Of a DNA stretch of 64,000 nt, positions 37,729 to 47,599 are shown piece by piece (position 1 is the first letter of the stretch; each line of letters opens with the position of its first letter). The position numbers were made by a program, and so were the translations under genes. Source of the DNA: Yoonia sp. G8-12 (lineage in GTDB: Bacteria > Pseudomonadota > Alphaproteobacteria > Rhodobacterales > Rhodobacteraceae); NCBI RefSeq assembly GCF_038443675.1, contig NZ_CP151762.1:3569886-3633885 (forward strand), in the 5' to 3' direction. Below the pieces are notes generated by a model. The model made no database searches and was not told where the DNA came from. It worked only from the letters and a program-made list of their open reading frames with translations.

Positions 37729-38334
37729 TTATTCACCGGGTCGTTGCAGGCTAAAGACTTCGCGGATCGTTGAATAGTCGCGATAGCCAAGCCGTGTCAG
37801 CGGGTTAAAGGTGGTGACATCAAATTTGCCGTCTACAAGGCAATTGTCGCGGATATGCACGCCCGTGACCTCACCGAACACTGCGAAATTCGCTTCTCCG
37901 GGCAGTTGCACAATCTGGGTCAGTTTGCACTCAAGCGTCGCAGGTGTGTTCAGCACACGCGGGCAGCTAATCGTTTCGCATTCGCCTTTTTCAATGCCTG
38001 CGAGGGCGAATTCATCGGTTTCACGCTCCCACGGGCCGGACGTCTGGTTCATGATATCCCGCGCCGCATACTCGACGACGTTCACCGCAAAGACGCCGGT
38101 CTCGCGGATGTTGGCCACGGAATCCTTGGTGCCGTCTTGGTCCGGTTTACTACTGGTTGATGCGAACATAACTTGTGGTGGCACATAAGCCACGGCGTTG
38201 AAGAAAGAATAGGGAGCAAGGTTGTCCTGACCGTCCGCCCCGCGCGTGGCGATCCATCCGATAGGGCGGGGTGAGACAATCGCATTGAACGGATTGTGCG
38301 GGAGGTCGTGACCATTTTTGGGTTCGTAAAACAT
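37729..38334 (-). CDS. Flavin reductase family protein (FMN-binding split barrel)
   Basis: Protein of 201 residues with the family pattern NAIVSPRPIGWIATRGADGQDNLAPYSFFNAVAYVPP and later TSGPWERETDEFALAGI. It probably binds FMN and reduces it, or acts on a flavin-linked substrate. The frame extends upstream to 38424, but the ATG at 38334 gives the usual MFYEP start. Convergent with the SulP transporter. Confidence 0.88.
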   Translation of the reverse strand: MFYEPKNGHDLPHNPFNAIVSPRPIGWIATRGADGQDNLAPYSFFNAVAYVPPQVMFASTSSKPDQDGTKDSVANIRETGVFAVNVVEYAARDIMNQTSGPWERETDEFALAGIEKGECETISCPRVLNTPATLECKLTQIVQLPGEANFAVFGEVTGVHIRDNCLVDGKFDVTTFNPLTRLGYRDYSTIREVFSLQRPGE

Positions 38335-38402
38335 GCAATGCCTTTCCGTTTTGTTGCCCAAGAGGTAGCGTGCCACCAAGTGCTTGGCCAGATGAAAGAC
38401 AA

Positions 38403-38903
38403 ATGCAGCAAACGGTAATGACACTGGCCAAAGAGACGGCGGATGACTGGTGGGAAGTAGAGGCGCTTTATGATCTTTGCTTTGCGCCCGGGCGGTCTGC
38501 TTTGTCGTCTTATCGTTTGCGCGAAGGTGTTGATCCGATCGCCCCGCTTTGCCTTACGGCACGAGACGCCGATGGTGTTTTGGCGGGGGCGGTGCGCAAC
38601 TGGCCTGTGCGTGTGGGAGGGCAAGAATCCGTCTTGCTGGGCCCCATCGCGGTACACCCCACCCGACAAGGTGAGGGGGTTGCCGCACTTTTGATGCAGC
38701 GCTGTTTGGCTGAGGCGCGTGATCTGGGGTGGGCGCGGCTGATGCTCGTGGGTGATGCGCCCTACTATCAGCGTTTCGGGTTTGAACGGCTCATCGACGT
38801 CATCATGCCGCCACCGACCAACCCTGACCGTGTGCTTGGTCTCGCCCTGACTGATGCGGCCTGGGATGGTGTGACAGGAACCGTCACATCCCTGCGCGAT
38901 TGA
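38403..38903 (+). CDS. GNAT family N-acetyltransferase
   Basis: About 166 residues. The acetyl-CoA loop is HPTRQGEGVAALLMQRCLAEAR, followed by ARLMLVGDAPYYQRFGFERL, as in the GNAT branch that acetylates small molecules. The substrate is unknown. The start is uncertain among ATGs at 38370, 38403 and 38418; I chose 38403, which leaves 68 bases to the divergent flavin reductase. Confidence 0.85.
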   Translation: MQQTVMTLAKETADDWWEVEALYDLCFAPGRSALSSYRLREGVDPIAPLCLTARDADGVLAGAVRNWPVRVGGQESVLLGPIAVHPTRQGEGVAALLMQRCLAEARDLGWARLMLVGDAPYYQRFGFERLIDVIMPPPTNPDRVLGLALTDAAWDGVTGTVTSLRD

Positions 38904-38934
38904 AATCAGCGCGCCCTGTACCCATTTCATAGCG

Positions 38935-39738
38935 ATGGATGACGAAAGCGACTTGATGAAAGAGATCAACCCGGCCGACCCGCCCGCACCGCTGACGGAG
39001 GCGGCAAAGTCAGAGATTGCTGCATTGGCCGCACGTCAACGCAAGGCCAATGGCATGCTGATGACCGCGATTAATTTCGTGGGTGGCCAGGTGGAAGACG
39101 GGCTGAAAATGTTGCCCGCAGGGGTGCGCGATCAGATGGATGATCTTGCGCGCGCGGCTCTACGACAAAGCTTTGATATCGCCAGCCAGTCGCGCAAAGG
39201 GCGGGGGCAGGCCATTGGCTCGGACCGTGTGCACAAGATTTTGGGGACGATTTCGGGCGCGATTGGCGGCGTTGGTGGTTTGCCTACCGCGCTTGCGGAA
39301 TTGCCCGTTGCGACGACTGTGATTTTTCGTGCTGTCCATCATGTGGCAGCCACGTATGGCGAAGACCCAGATGCCGAAGAAACCAAAGTTGAATGCCTTG
39401 CCGTTTTTGGGGCAGGCGGGCCGGGCAGCGGTGATGATGGGATCGACACGGCGTTTATCGGCGCGCGGCTCAGCATCTCGGGTGCGGCCGTGAACGGGCT
39501 GATCAGCAAGGTCGCCCCAAGGTTTGCGGCGGTCCTGTCACAAAAACTGGCCAGCCAAGCAGTGCCCATTCTTGGTGCGGCTGCGGGGGCAGGGACAAAC
39601 TATGCCTTTGTGGATTATTACGTGTCGATGGCGCATGTGCATTTCGGATTACGCCGCTTGGCACGTCTCTATGGGCAGCAGGCGGTCACCGATCATTTCC
39701 ATAATGTATTGGCGGCAGGTAAACTGTCTCAGACCTGA
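38935..39738 (+). CDS. EcsC family protein
   Basis: Protein of 267 residues with the EcsC-domain pattern: an alanine-rich N-terminus, SGAIGGVGGLPTALAELPVATTVIFRAVHHVAATYGEDPD, then alternating small and hydrophobic residues suggesting membrane association. EcsC proteins take their name from a gene next to the EcsAB transporter in Bacillus; their biochemical role is unclear. Convergent overlap of 10 bases with ptsP. Confidence 0.85.
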   Translation: MDDESDLMKEINPADPPAPLTEAAKSEIAALAARQRKANGMLMTAINFVGGQVEDGLKMLPAGVRDQMDDLARAALRQSFDIASQSRKGRGQAIGSDRVHKILGTISGAIGGVGGLPTALAELPVATTVIFRAVHHVAATYGEDPDAEETKVECLAVFGAGGPGSGDDGIDTAFIGARLSISGAAVNGLISKVAPRFAAVLSQKLASQAVPILGAAAGAGTNYAFVDYYVSMAHVHFGLRRLARLYGQQAVTDHFHNVLAAGKLSQT

Positions 39739-41972
39739 TAGACCAGCCAATCGGCAACCGCACGGCGCACGGACTGATCGCCGTTGGCGATAGCCTCATC
39801 CATCACCGCTTTGACTTCATCAAGGTTTACGCGGCGCAACAGGTGTTTGACAGGCCCCACAGAGGCCGGTCGCATCGACAGCGTGCGCAGGCCAAGGGCG
39901 GCAAAGCAAAGCGCCTCAACCGGGCGTCCAGCGTCTTCGCCGCAAAAGGACAGCGGCGTCCCGGTTTTCTCGCAGCGGTTGATCACATGTGTCAGGAACG
40001 CCAGAAAACTGGAATCCAGCGTGTCATAGCGTTTGCGCACGCGCTCGTTTTCGCGGTCAGCGGCAAAGAAGAACTGTTTAAGGTCGTTGCCGCCGATGGA
40101 AATGAAATCGACTTCCTCGAAGAACGCGTCGGGCGCGTAGGCGAGCGACGGCGTTTCCAGCATCGCGCCCACTTCCAGTTTGGACGGGAGCGCATGGCCC
40201 AGTTTGGTCTCGCGCGCGATGGCTTTGTCCATTTCAGCGCGGGCTGCACGGAACTCATTTATCTGGGTGACAAAGGGGAACATCACCGTCAAAGGTTGCC
40301 CGTTCGCTGCGCGCAAAAGCGCTTGTAACTGCATCCGTAAAACGCCGGGTTTGTCCAGTCCGACGCGGATCGCGCGCCAGCCCATGGCAGGGTTCGGTTC
40401 GTCATTGGGCTTCATATAGGTCAGTACTTTATCCGACCCGATATCAAGTGTGCGGAATGCCACGCGTTTGCCATCCGCTGCTTTCAGAACGCGCGCATAG
40501 AGCGCCGAAAGCTCGGCGCGACGCGGCATCTGGGTGCGGATCAGGAATTGAAGCTCGGTGCGGAATAGCCCAACACCTTCGGCGCCAGAGCCTGCCAGCG
40601 AAGGCAGATCTGCAATCAGGCCTGCGTTCATCTGCAAGGAAATATGCTTGCCGCATTTGGTTTCAGCGGGCAGATCTCGGATCGAGGCATAGCGTTCCTG
40701 CGCCCGCGTCTGCATTGCGATTTTATCGCGGAATGCGGCTTGCACGGTCTCATCAGGGCGCAAATGCGCGATGCCTTGGTCGCCGTCCACAAGGATAGGG
40801 TCGCCGTTCAACGCCTCGCGAGTGACCCCTTTTGCGTTGATGATCAGCGGGATCGCCCAAGCGCGGGCAACGATGGCGGCGTGGCTACCGACCGAACCTT
40901 CCTCCAGCACAATGCCCCTGATTTTCTTGCCATACTCCAAGAGTTCACCGGGCCCGATATTGCGCGCCACGAGGATCGGGTTGTCCGGCATATCGGCACG
41001 GGCCTCGGCCCCTTGGCCGGTCAGGATACGCAAGAGGCGGTTGGACAGATCGTCCAGATCATGCAGCCGTTCGCGCAAATAGGGATCAGCGGCACGAGAC
41101 AGGCGCGAGCGCGCGTGGGATTGCTCTTTTTCGACTGCCGCCTCTGCCGACAGACCGCTTTTGACGTCTTCTTCCATCCGCTTGAGCCAACTGGTCGAGT
41201 TGGCAAACATGCGGTAGGCCTCAAGCACCTGCACCTGATCGGCATCGGCAGACCGTGCGCCCATCAGCATGTTGTCGACGCCTTTGCGCAGCTCTTCGAT
41301 CGCATCACGTAGGCGCGCGCCTTCGGTTTCGGGATCGTCCGAAATCGGGTTGGTCACCACAACGCGCGGTTCATGCAAATACACGACACCTTCGCTGGCG
41401 CCTTCCTGCGCGATTGAACCGCGCAGCATCACGGGCTGTTGGTGGCGGGCCGAGAGCGCGGCACCTTCGCCGACGAATGCACCCAGCTCGGTCATCTCGG
41501 CGATCACCATCGCAACGATTTCCAGCGCGTAGACCTCATCAAGTGTGTATTCGCGGGCTGCTTTTGACTGGACAACCAAGACGCCCAGCACGTCACCAAG
41601 TCGCTGGATTGGCACACCACAGAACGACGAATACCGCTCTTCTCCCGTCTCGGGCATGTAGCGAAACCCCTTGGAGGCAGGCGCGTCGGCAGTATTGATC
41701 ACAGTGCGGCTTTTGGCGGTCCGTCCGACAAGGCCTTCGCCCAATCGCATGCGGGTCTGGTGAACGGCTTCGGCCTGTAAGCCTTTGGTCGCGCAAAGCT
41801 CAAGTGTTTCAGCATCGCGGAACAAATAGATCGAGCAGACCTCGGTCAGCATCGAATCGGCGATAAGTTCCACGACAGCATCAAGCCGCGCCTGACCCTC
41901 ATTGTCAGTCGCCAGCGCCTCTCGCAGCCGTCCAAGCAGCTTGCGGCTTTCGCTTTCTAGCCGGTGTGGCAT
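39729..41972 (-). CDS. ptsP: Phosphoenolpyruvate--protein phosphotransferase, nitrogen type (EI-Ntr)
   Basis: Protein of 747 residues. An N-terminal GAF domain (about 10-160) is followed by the EI domains. The phosphorylated histidine is in GSVGSHAAIVARA (about His364). The PEP-binding barrel has FRTLDIGSDK and GGNDLKQFFFAADRE. It starts the regulatory PTS that senses nitrogen and potassium status through EIIA-Ntr. The ATG at 41972 is preferred over 41999. Directly downstream of lysC, as in related genomes. Confidence 0.95.
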   Translation of the reverse strand: MPHRLESESRKLLGRLREALATDNEGQARLDAVVELIADSMLTEVCSIYLFRDAETLELCATKGLQAEAVHQTRMRLGEGLVGRTAKSRTVINTADAPASKGFRYMPETGEERYSSFCGVPIQRLGDVLGVLVVQSKAAREYTLDEVYALEIVAMVIAEMTELGAFVGEGAALSARHQQPVMLRGSIAQEGASEGVVYLHEPRVVVTNPISDDPETEGARLRDAIEELRKGVDNMLMGARSADADQVQVLEAYRMFANSTSWLKRMEEDVKSGLSAEAAVEKEQSHARSRLSRAADPYLRERLHDLDDLSNRLLRILTGQGAEARADMPDNPILVARNIGPGELLEYGKKIRGIVLEEGSVGSHAAIVARAWAIPLIINAKGVTREALNGDPILVDGDQGIAHLRPDETVQAAFRDKIAMQTRAQERYASIRDLPAETKCGKHISLQMNAGLIADLPSLAGSGAEGVGLFRTELQFLIRTQMPRRAELSALYARVLKAADGKRVAFRTLDIGSDKVLTYMKPNDEPNPAMGWRAIRVGLDKPGVLRMQLQALLRAANGQPLTVMFPFVTQINEFRAARAEMDKAIARETKLGHALPSKLEVGAMLETPSLAYAPDAFFEEVDFISIGGNDLKQFFFAADRENERVRKRYDTLDSSFLAFLTHVINRCEKTGTPLSFCGEDAGRPVEALCFAALGLRTLSMRPASVGPVKHLLRRVNLDEVKAVMDEAIANGDQSVRRAVADWLVYQV

Positions 41973-42008
41973 GGACCCCCCCGTGGTGCGGGCCGCCACG
42001 CAAATACG

Positions 42009-43247
42009 TCAGCCCGCTTTTTCCAATTCAAAGGCATCATGCAGGGCCTGCACGGCAAGTTCCATGTATTTTCTGTCGATCAGCACGGAAATCTTTATCT
42101 CTGAGGTTGTAATGACCTTAATGTTTATACCTTCAGCAGAAAGCACACGGAACATCTGGGCCGCGACACCTGTGTGGCTGCGCATTCCGATGCCGACGAC
42201 GCTTACCTTGGCGACACCTTCATCGGCAACGAGATCGTGGAAATTGATCTCGCCACTGGCCTTGGCATCCTGCATCGCCTTTTCTGCCCGCTTCACCTGA
42301 TCGGTCGGACAAGAGAACGTCATGTCTGTGCGCCCCTCTTCCGAGATGTTCTGCACGATCATGTCCACGTTCACACCAGCCTCGGAGAGCGGGCCGAAAA
42401 TCGCAGCCGCAATACCAGGGCGGTCAGCGACCGAGATCAGGGTCATTTTTGCCTCGTCGCGGGAATAGGCGACACCGGCCACAACATTGGATTCCATGAT
42501 TTCCTCCTCATCGCAGACCAGCGTTCCGGCGCTGTCCGATGGTTCCTCGAATGATGATAGCACCCGCAGGCGCACTTTATAGCGCATCGCCAGCTCGACC
42601 GAGCGGGTTTGCAAAACCTTGGCTCCGAGCGAGGCCAGTTCCAGCATTTCCTCGAACGCGATCTTATCGAGCTTGCGTGCTTTGCTCGTGATGCGCGGGT
42701 CCGTGGTATAGACGCCGTCAACGTCCGTATAAATATCACAGCGCTCTGCCTCAAATGCGGCGGCAAATGCCACGGCTGTCGTATCGGACCCACCGCGCCC
42801 TAGCGTGGTGATGCGACCTTCGGGGCTGACGCCTTGGAAGCCTGCGACGACGGCCACTTTCATGCCTTCGGCGAACTTTGCGTTGATATTGTCGGCGGGG
42901 ATATCTTCGATCCGCGCGTTGGAGTGGGCCGAGGTGGTTTTCACCGGCACCTGCCAGCCTTGCCAGCTGCGCGCGGGGATATCCATTTCTTGCAAACGCA
43001 GTGCCATCAGACCGGCTGTGACGTTTTCGCCCGATGACACAATCGCATCATATTCGCGCGCATCGTAGAGCGGGGATGTTTCATCCACCCAACCCACCAA
43101 TTCATTGGTTTTGCCTGACATGGCTGACACGATCACAATCACATCATAGCCATTGGCGACCTCAACGGCCACACGTTTGGCCGCGCGTGCGATACGGTCA
43201 AGGTTGGCCACCGAAGTGCCGCCAAATTTCATCACGAGCGTTGGCAT
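42009..43247 (-). CDS. lysC: Aspartate kinase
   Basis: Protein of 412 residues catalysing the first step of the Asp-family amino acid pathway. The kinase signature is VMKFGGTSVAN at the N-terminus, followed by GRGGSDTTAVAFAAA. Two ACT domains at the C-terminus (from about 265) bind the lysine/threonine feedback effectors. It is followed after 36 bases by ptsP on the same strand. Confidence 0.97.
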   Translation of the reverse strand: MPTLVMKFGGTSVANLDRIARAAKRVAVEVANGYDVIVIVSAMSGKTNELVGWVDETSPLYDAREYDAIVSSGENVTAGLMALRLQEMDIPARSWQGWQVPVKTTSAHSNARIEDIPADNINAKFAEGMKVAVVAGFQGVSPEGRITTLGRGGSDTTAVAFAAAFEAERCDIYTDVDGVYTTDPRITSKARKLDKIAFEEMLELASLGAKVLQTRSVELAMRYKVRLRVLSSFEEPSDSAGTLVCDEEEIMESNVVAGVAYSRDEAKMTLISVADRPGIAAAIFGPLSEAGVNVDMIVQNISEEGRTDMTFSCPTDQVKRAEKAMQDAKASGEINFHDLVADEGVAKVSVVGIGMRSHTGVAAQMFRVLSAEGINIKVITTSEIKISVLIDRKYMELAVQALHDAFELEKAG

Positions 43248-43317
43248 GGGCTATCTTTCGAAAACGTGAGATTAATCAGCGCTTCCTTTAATGCCCAAGG
43301 TCACAAAGGGCAAATAG

Positions 43318-43968
43318 TTAGTAAGGGTGTTCGCTTCCGTCCCAGGTCAGAAAACACCCTGTCGTTTCAGGGCTCAGTTCCGCAAATCGCGTGGCCAGCC
43401 CCGTGGCACTTTCGTCCATCGAGATATCGGCGCTCGTTCCGCCCATATCGGTGCGCACCCAACCAGGATGGTAGATACCGACGGCAATTCCCTTTGGTGC
43501 CAGATCGGTGGCCAGATTGCGCCCGAGATTGAGGGCTGCCGCCTTGCTGGCGCGGTAGATATAGCTGCCACCAGGTGCGTGCGTGTCTGACGCCATCTGC
43601 GACGAGATGATCGCGATCTTTCCTGCTTTGCCGCGCAACAGATGGGGCAGCAGGTTTTGGATCGTCAAAAACACACCGGTAACATTTGCCGCAAAAGTAC
43701 GTTCCCACATGTCTGCGGGATAGCCGTCTGTCAGCGATTGACCTTTGTCGACGTAGACACCGGCGTTGCAGATCAAAAGATCAAGCGCTGTATCCCCAAG
43801 ACGTGCCGCCAAAGCGGCATGCGATGCGGGGTCTGTCACATCCAGCTCAAACATCTGGCCTGCATCAGCGGCGCGATGCGTGCCGATTACGTCTTCTCCG
43901 GCTTCGTTGTAAAGCTCCATCAGTGCCTGACCAATCCCGCGATTGGCCCCTGTGATCAGTGTTGTCAT
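43318..43968 (-). CDS. SDR family NAD(P)-dependent oxidoreductase
   Basis: Protein of 216 residues with cofactor loop TGANRGIG, the LLICNAGVY motif, catalytic Ser in IISSQM and the YIYRASKAA pair (Tyr-x-x-x-Lys). Substrate unknown. It resembles C-factor-like SDRs. Same strand as lysC but separated by 70 bases. Confidence 0.9.
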   Translation of the reverse strand: MTTLITGANRGIGQALMELYNEAGEDVIGTHRAADAGQMFELDVTDPASHAALAARLGDTALDLLICNAGVYVDKGQSLTDGYPADMWERTFAANVTGVFLTIQNLLPHLLRGKAGKIAIISSQMASDTHAPGGSYIYRASKAAALNLGRNLATDLAPKGIAVGIYHPGWVRTDMGGTSADISMDESATGLATRFAELSPETTGCFLTWDGSEHPY

Positions 43969-43989
43969 GGGATTTCCTTGCCTATGGGA

Positions 43990-44397
43990 TCAGTTGGTTT
44001 TCTTGCGTGGCATAAAGGGCAGCGGCACAACCGGAATACCATCTTCCACCAGCTTCTTGGCCTCTTTGAGGTTCGCTTCACCGTAAATCGGGCGTTCGGG
44101 CACAAGGCCGTCGTGCATATCGCGCGCCTCTTTGGCGAAGCCTTTGCCGACATAGTCAGAACTCGCTTCGACTTTGTCGCGCAGGGCAGCAAGTTGGCTT
44201 TCGGATGGTTTGGGTGGCACAATCCGCGACGCGGTGCTGACAGCCGGTGCCATAATCATCTTGCGCACCTTTGTGGACCCGCAAGCGGTGCAGTTGACCA
44301 TGTTGCCAGCGACAAGCTTGTCGAAAGCATCGCCCGACTGGAACCAGCTTTCGAATTCATGGTCTTGGTCACATTTGAGGTGGAAACGGATCATCAC
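43990..44397 (-). CDS. DUF1178 family protein
   Basis: Protein of 135 residues beginning MIRFHLKCDQDHEFESWFQSGDAFDKL. Cys residues in LKCDQDH and VNCTACGSTKV suggest a small zinc-ribbon-like site. The family is widespread in alphaproteobacteria and has no assigned function. It lies just upstream of the SDR gene on the same strand. Confidence 0.88.
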   Translation of the reverse strand: MMIRFHLKCDQDHEFESWFQSGDAFDKLVAGNMVNCTACGSTKVRKMIMAPAVSTASRIVPPKPSESQLAALRDKVEASSDYVGKGFAKEARDMHDGLVPERPIYGEANLKEAKKLVEDGIPVVPLPFMPRKKTN

Positions 44398-44456
44398 AAC
44401 CTATTGCTTACATCTCAATGATAAATAGGCCTTTTAGGCGGCGCTGCAAGCGGTGG

Positions 44457-44930
44457 TTACCGCCCGATCTTGCGGGGCTTGAAGGCTGCAACAATGCGTT
44501 TCAGTTCAGGCTCTTTGATTTTCTTGGCGGCTTTGGCGGGGGACATCCACTTGCGCCGACGTTGCCCTTTCTCGGGCCAGTCGGCATGCACATGGGTGAC
44601 GTGGAGCGGATAGACCATCGTGATAATCGGTGCGTTCCCAACCTTCTGCGGCTTGCTATAGCTGAACACGCCAAGGCAGAAATCAATCGCTTCACCGCTC
44701 AGCCCGGCCTCCTCAAAGGCCTCGGTAGCGGCGGCGTTGGCAGGCGTTTGTTTGTGCATGGGCCAGCCCTTGGGGATGATCCAGCGCTTGCGTGTGCGGC
44801 TGGTGATCAAGCAGATCTGAACCTTGTCGTTTTTCACGCGCCAGCAAAGGGCCGCGAACTGTGCCCGCACGTCTGTTTTATGTCCGCTACGCAATTTGAG
44901 CGGTAGCTGCTTTGCGACTGATTTCGCCAT
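44457..44930 (-). CDS. NUDIX hydrolase
   Basis: About 157 residues. The NUDIX region GWPMHKQTPANAAATEAFEEAGL keeps the final E-x-F-E-E-x-G-L pattern but has no Glu at the first conserved position and Thr-Glu in place of Arg-Glu. This is the form seen in the alphaproteobacterial branch related to polyphosphate and diphosphoinositol hydrolases. The ATG at 44930 avoids overlap with the divergent hydrolase gene; the frame reaches 44972. Confidence 0.82.
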   Translation of the reverse strand: MAKSVAKQLPLKLRSGHKTDVRAQFAALCWRVKNDKVQICLITSRTRKRWIIPKGWPMHKQTPANAAATEAFEEAGLSGEAIDFCLGVFSYSKPQKVGNAPIITMVYPLHVTHVHADWPEKGQRRRKWMSPAKAAKKIKEPELKRIVAAFKPRKIGR

Positions 44931-44976
44931 GTTCTCCGCCGCAAATCGCATTACATCGAATGTTATGGTCAACGAT

Positions 44977-46122
44977 ATGCAAGCATCCGATCTACACGCA
45001 ACCCCACCCGCACGATTTATCGGGTCCGAGATCTATCGGCACTCAAGTTATGGGGCATGGCATCCGCTGCGCGTGCCGCGTGTGTCCACCGTGATGGACC
45101 TTGCACGCAGTATGGGGTGGCTGCCACCTGCGCAGTTCATCACCAGCCCGCGTGCCAAGACAGCCGCGCTGATGGGCTATCACACGCCGACCTATCTGGC
45201 CGCTCTGCAAGCCGCTGAAGCCGCGCAGAACGTGACGGATGAGGTTCGCGCCAAGCACAACCTTGGCACGCCCTCCAACCCCGTTTTCAAGGAAATGTTC
45301 CGCCGCCCTGCCACCGCTGCGGGTGCGTCGCTTTTGGCGGGCGAGTTGTTGCGCCACGGTGGTGTGATCTATTCGCCGGCAGGCGGCACGCATCACGGGC
45401 TTCCCGACCGCGCAAATGGCTTTTGTTATTTGAACGATCCGGTGCTGGCGATCCAGTCTTTGCGGCGCAGTGGTGCGCAGCGGATTGCCTATGTCGATAT
45501 CGACGCGCATCATCCTGACGGTGTCGAACATGCCTTTGCGGGGGATGAGGATACGTTGCAAATTTCGGTGCATGAGCAAAACCGCTGGCCACGCACGGGG
45601 GTGTTGACGGATGCGGGTGTCGGGCAGGTTTATAACCTGCCAGTGCCTGCCGGATTAAACGATACTGAAATGGCGCTGATCCGTGATGAACTGATCCTGC
45701 CTCTCGTCGCTGATTTCCGCCCTGATGCGATTGTGCTGCAATGCGGGGCCGATGCTGTGACGGAAGATCCCCAATCGCGCCTGACCCTGTCGAACAATGC
45801 CCATTGGGCGATTGTGGCGGCCCTGCGCACGCTTTCGCCGCGCTATCTGGTGCTGGGTGGGGGCGGGTATAATCCTTGGTCCGTCGGCCGGCTTTGGGCA
45901 GGGGTTTGGGCCACGTTGAATGGTCACGACATCCCGGACGTCTTGCCACAAGCCGCCCAAGGCATCTTAGGCGCTTTGACATGGGCTGGCCCGTTTCGTC
46001 AGCATCATCCGCAGGCGCATTGGATCACCACGCTGCGCGACACCCCGCGTGAGGGCGTGATCAGCGATGCCGTGCGCACGGGCGTGCAGTCATTGGCGAC
46101 GCGCCGCGCGCGCTGGGTCTGA
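44977..46122 (+). CDS. Histone deacetylase family (AcuC/acetylpolyamine-amidohydrolase-like) hydrolase
   Basis: Protein of 381 residues with the zinc-hydrolase motifs AGGTHHGLPDRANGFCYLND (His pair and tyrosine region), AYVDIDAHHPDGVEHAF (metal ligands), LQCGADAV and LGGGGYNPW. It removes acetyl groups from an unknown small molecule or protein. ATG codons at 44965 and 44977 are both possible; the latter is used. Divergent from the NUDIX gene. Confidence 0.9.
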   Translation: MQASDLHATPPARFIGSEIYRHSSYGAWHPLRVPRVSTVMDLARSMGWLPPAQFITSPRAKTAALMGYHTPTYLAALQAAEAAQNVTDEVRAKHNLGTPSNPVFKEMFRRPATAAGASLLAGELLRHGGVIYSPAGGTHHGLPDRANGFCYLNDPVLAIQSLRRSGAQRIAYVDIDAHHPDGVEHAFAGDEDTLQISVHEQNRWPRTGVLTDAGVGQVYNLPVPAGLNDTEMALIRDELILPLVADFRPDAIVLQCGADAVTEDPQSRLTLSNNAHWAIVAALRTLSPRYLVLGGGGYNPWSVGRLWAGVWATLNGHDIPDVLPQAAQGILGALTWAGPFRQHHPQAHWITTLRDTPREGVISDAVRTGVQSLATRRARWV

Positions 46123-46160
46123 CCCTTGCAAGGGTTTGCAAACGCCCTGATAGTCGCGGC

Positions 46161-46904
46161 ATGAGAATACGCGCGCTTGTGATTAGTCTTGTTCTGACGT
46201 TGTCCGCCACTGCTGTGCGGGCCGAGGTTTTGATCTTTGCCGCCGCGAGCCTGAAAGAACCCGTGGACCGGATCGTGGCGCAGTTTGATGATGTTGTTGT
46301 CTCTTACGGCGGCAGTGGCATGATGGCGCGGCAAGTCAGCTTTGGTGCGCCTGCGGATATCGTTTTGCTGGCCAACACCGATTGGATGGATGTGTTGGTG
46401 GCGGGCGATCATGTGCAAGCGAGCAGCGTGGCTGATTTTGCCAGCAATCGCTTGGTGATGATCGGCCCTGTAGGTGCCGCCCCGCTGACGCTCACATCAG
46501 AGGCGATCTTGGCCGCATTGGGAGCAGGGCGCATGGCGGTCGGGCTGACCGCGGCCGTGCCTGCGGGCATCTACGCCAAGGCCGCGCTGCAATCGCTGGG
46601 CCTTTGGGAGGCAACCGAGAGCAGATTGGCCGAAGTAGATAACGTGCGCGCGGCGCTGGCTTTGGTTGCGCGCGGGCAGGCGCCTTTGGGCATTGTGTAT
46701 CAAAGTGACACACGCATCACAGAGGATGTGGTCCAAGTGGCCCTTTTTCCTGCCGAAAGCCATCCACCGATCCGTTACGTGGCGGCTTTGACAAAGACCG
46801 CAGACGCGCAAGCGCAAACAGTTTTGGCGTATTTGCGCGGTCCAGAAGGCCAAGCGATTTTGGCAGAGGCGGGTTTGCTGGCGCCTTTGGATAATGCGCA
46901 ATGA
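46161..46904 (+). CDS. modA: Molybdate ABC transporter, substrate-binding protein
   Basis: Periplasmic protein of 247 residues with a Sec signal (VISLVLTLSATAVRA) followed by the ModA pattern EVLIFAAASLKEPVDRI and YGGSGMMARQVSFGAPADIVL. It captures molybdate for molybdenum-cofactor enzymes. First gene of modABC; its stop overlaps the modB start. Confidence 0.94.
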   Translation: MRIRALVISLVLTLSATAVRAEVLIFAAASLKEPVDRIVAQFDDVVVSYGGSGMMARQVSFGAPADIVLLANTDWMDVLVAGDHVQASSVADFASNRLVMIGPVGAAPLTLTSEAILAALGAGRMAVGLTAAVPAGIYAKAALQSLGLWEATESRLAEVDNVRAALALVARGQAPLGIVYQSDTRITEDVVQVALFPAESHPPIRYVAALTKTADAQAQTVLAYLRGPEGQAILAEAGLLAPLDNAQ

Positions 46905-47599
46905 TTGATGCACTTGGAACGGCAGAATGGACGGCGATCTGGTTGTCACTGCGTGTGGCGCTGGTCGCGACATTGGCGGCGCTGCCAGTGGCGGTCTGGG
47001 TGGCCTATATTCTTGCGCGCAAGTCCTTTCCAGGCCGTCAGGTGCTCAATGGGCTTGTGCATCTGCCTTTGGTTTTGCCGCCTGTAGTTACTGGCTATCT
47101 GTTGCTCGTGCTCTTCGGCCAACAAGGGCCGTTGGGTAGCGTGCTTTACCAAACTTTCGGGATCAGTTTTGCCTTTCGCTGGACCGGCGCGGCGCTGGCG
47201 GCGGCGATCATGGCGTTTCCGCTGATGGTACGCGCGATCCGGCTGGGGTTCGAGGCGGTCGATCCTGGATTAGAGGATGCCGCTGCCACCTTGGGGGCGT
47301 CGCGCATGCGAGTGTGGCGAACAGTGACTTTGCCCTTGGTGGTGCCGGGCATTCTGGCAGGGGCGATCTTGGGGTTTGCCAAGGCGCTGGGCGAATTTGG
47401 CGCGACGATCACCTTTGTCGCGGCGATCCCCGGTGAGACCCAGACCATTCCCACCGCGATCTATGGATTGTTGCAGGTGCCGGGGAGTGACACTGCGGTC
47501 CTGTCTTTGGTCATGGTGTCGGTCATCCTCGCGATGGGCGCGCTCTTGGTGTCCGAGTGGTTGGCCCGGCGCATGGCCAAAAGGATGGCTGGCAAATGA
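46901..47599 (+). CDS. modB: Molybdate ABC transporter, permease
   Basis: Inner-membrane permease of 232 residues with five to six hydrophobic helices and the coupling motif EAAATLGASRMRVWRTVTLP-like stretch (DAAATLGASRMRVWRTVTLP). It starts 4 bases inside modA and ends in an ATGA overlap with modC. Confidence 0.95.
   Translation: MIDALGTAEWTAIWLSLRVALVATLAALPVAVWVAYILARKSFPGRQVLNGLVHLPLVLPPVVTGYLLLVLFGQQGPLGSVLYQTFGISFAFRWTGAALAAAIMAFPLMVRAIRLGFEAVDPGLEDAAATLGASRMRVWRTVTLPLVVPGILAGAILGFAKALGEFGATITFVAAIPGETQTIPTAIYGLLQVPGSDTAVLSLVMVSVILAMGALLVSEWLARRMAKRMAGK

Noticed and set aside
46123..46160. ModE operator before modA
   Set aside because: The short gap lacks the known half-site spacing and sequence of ModE boxes.
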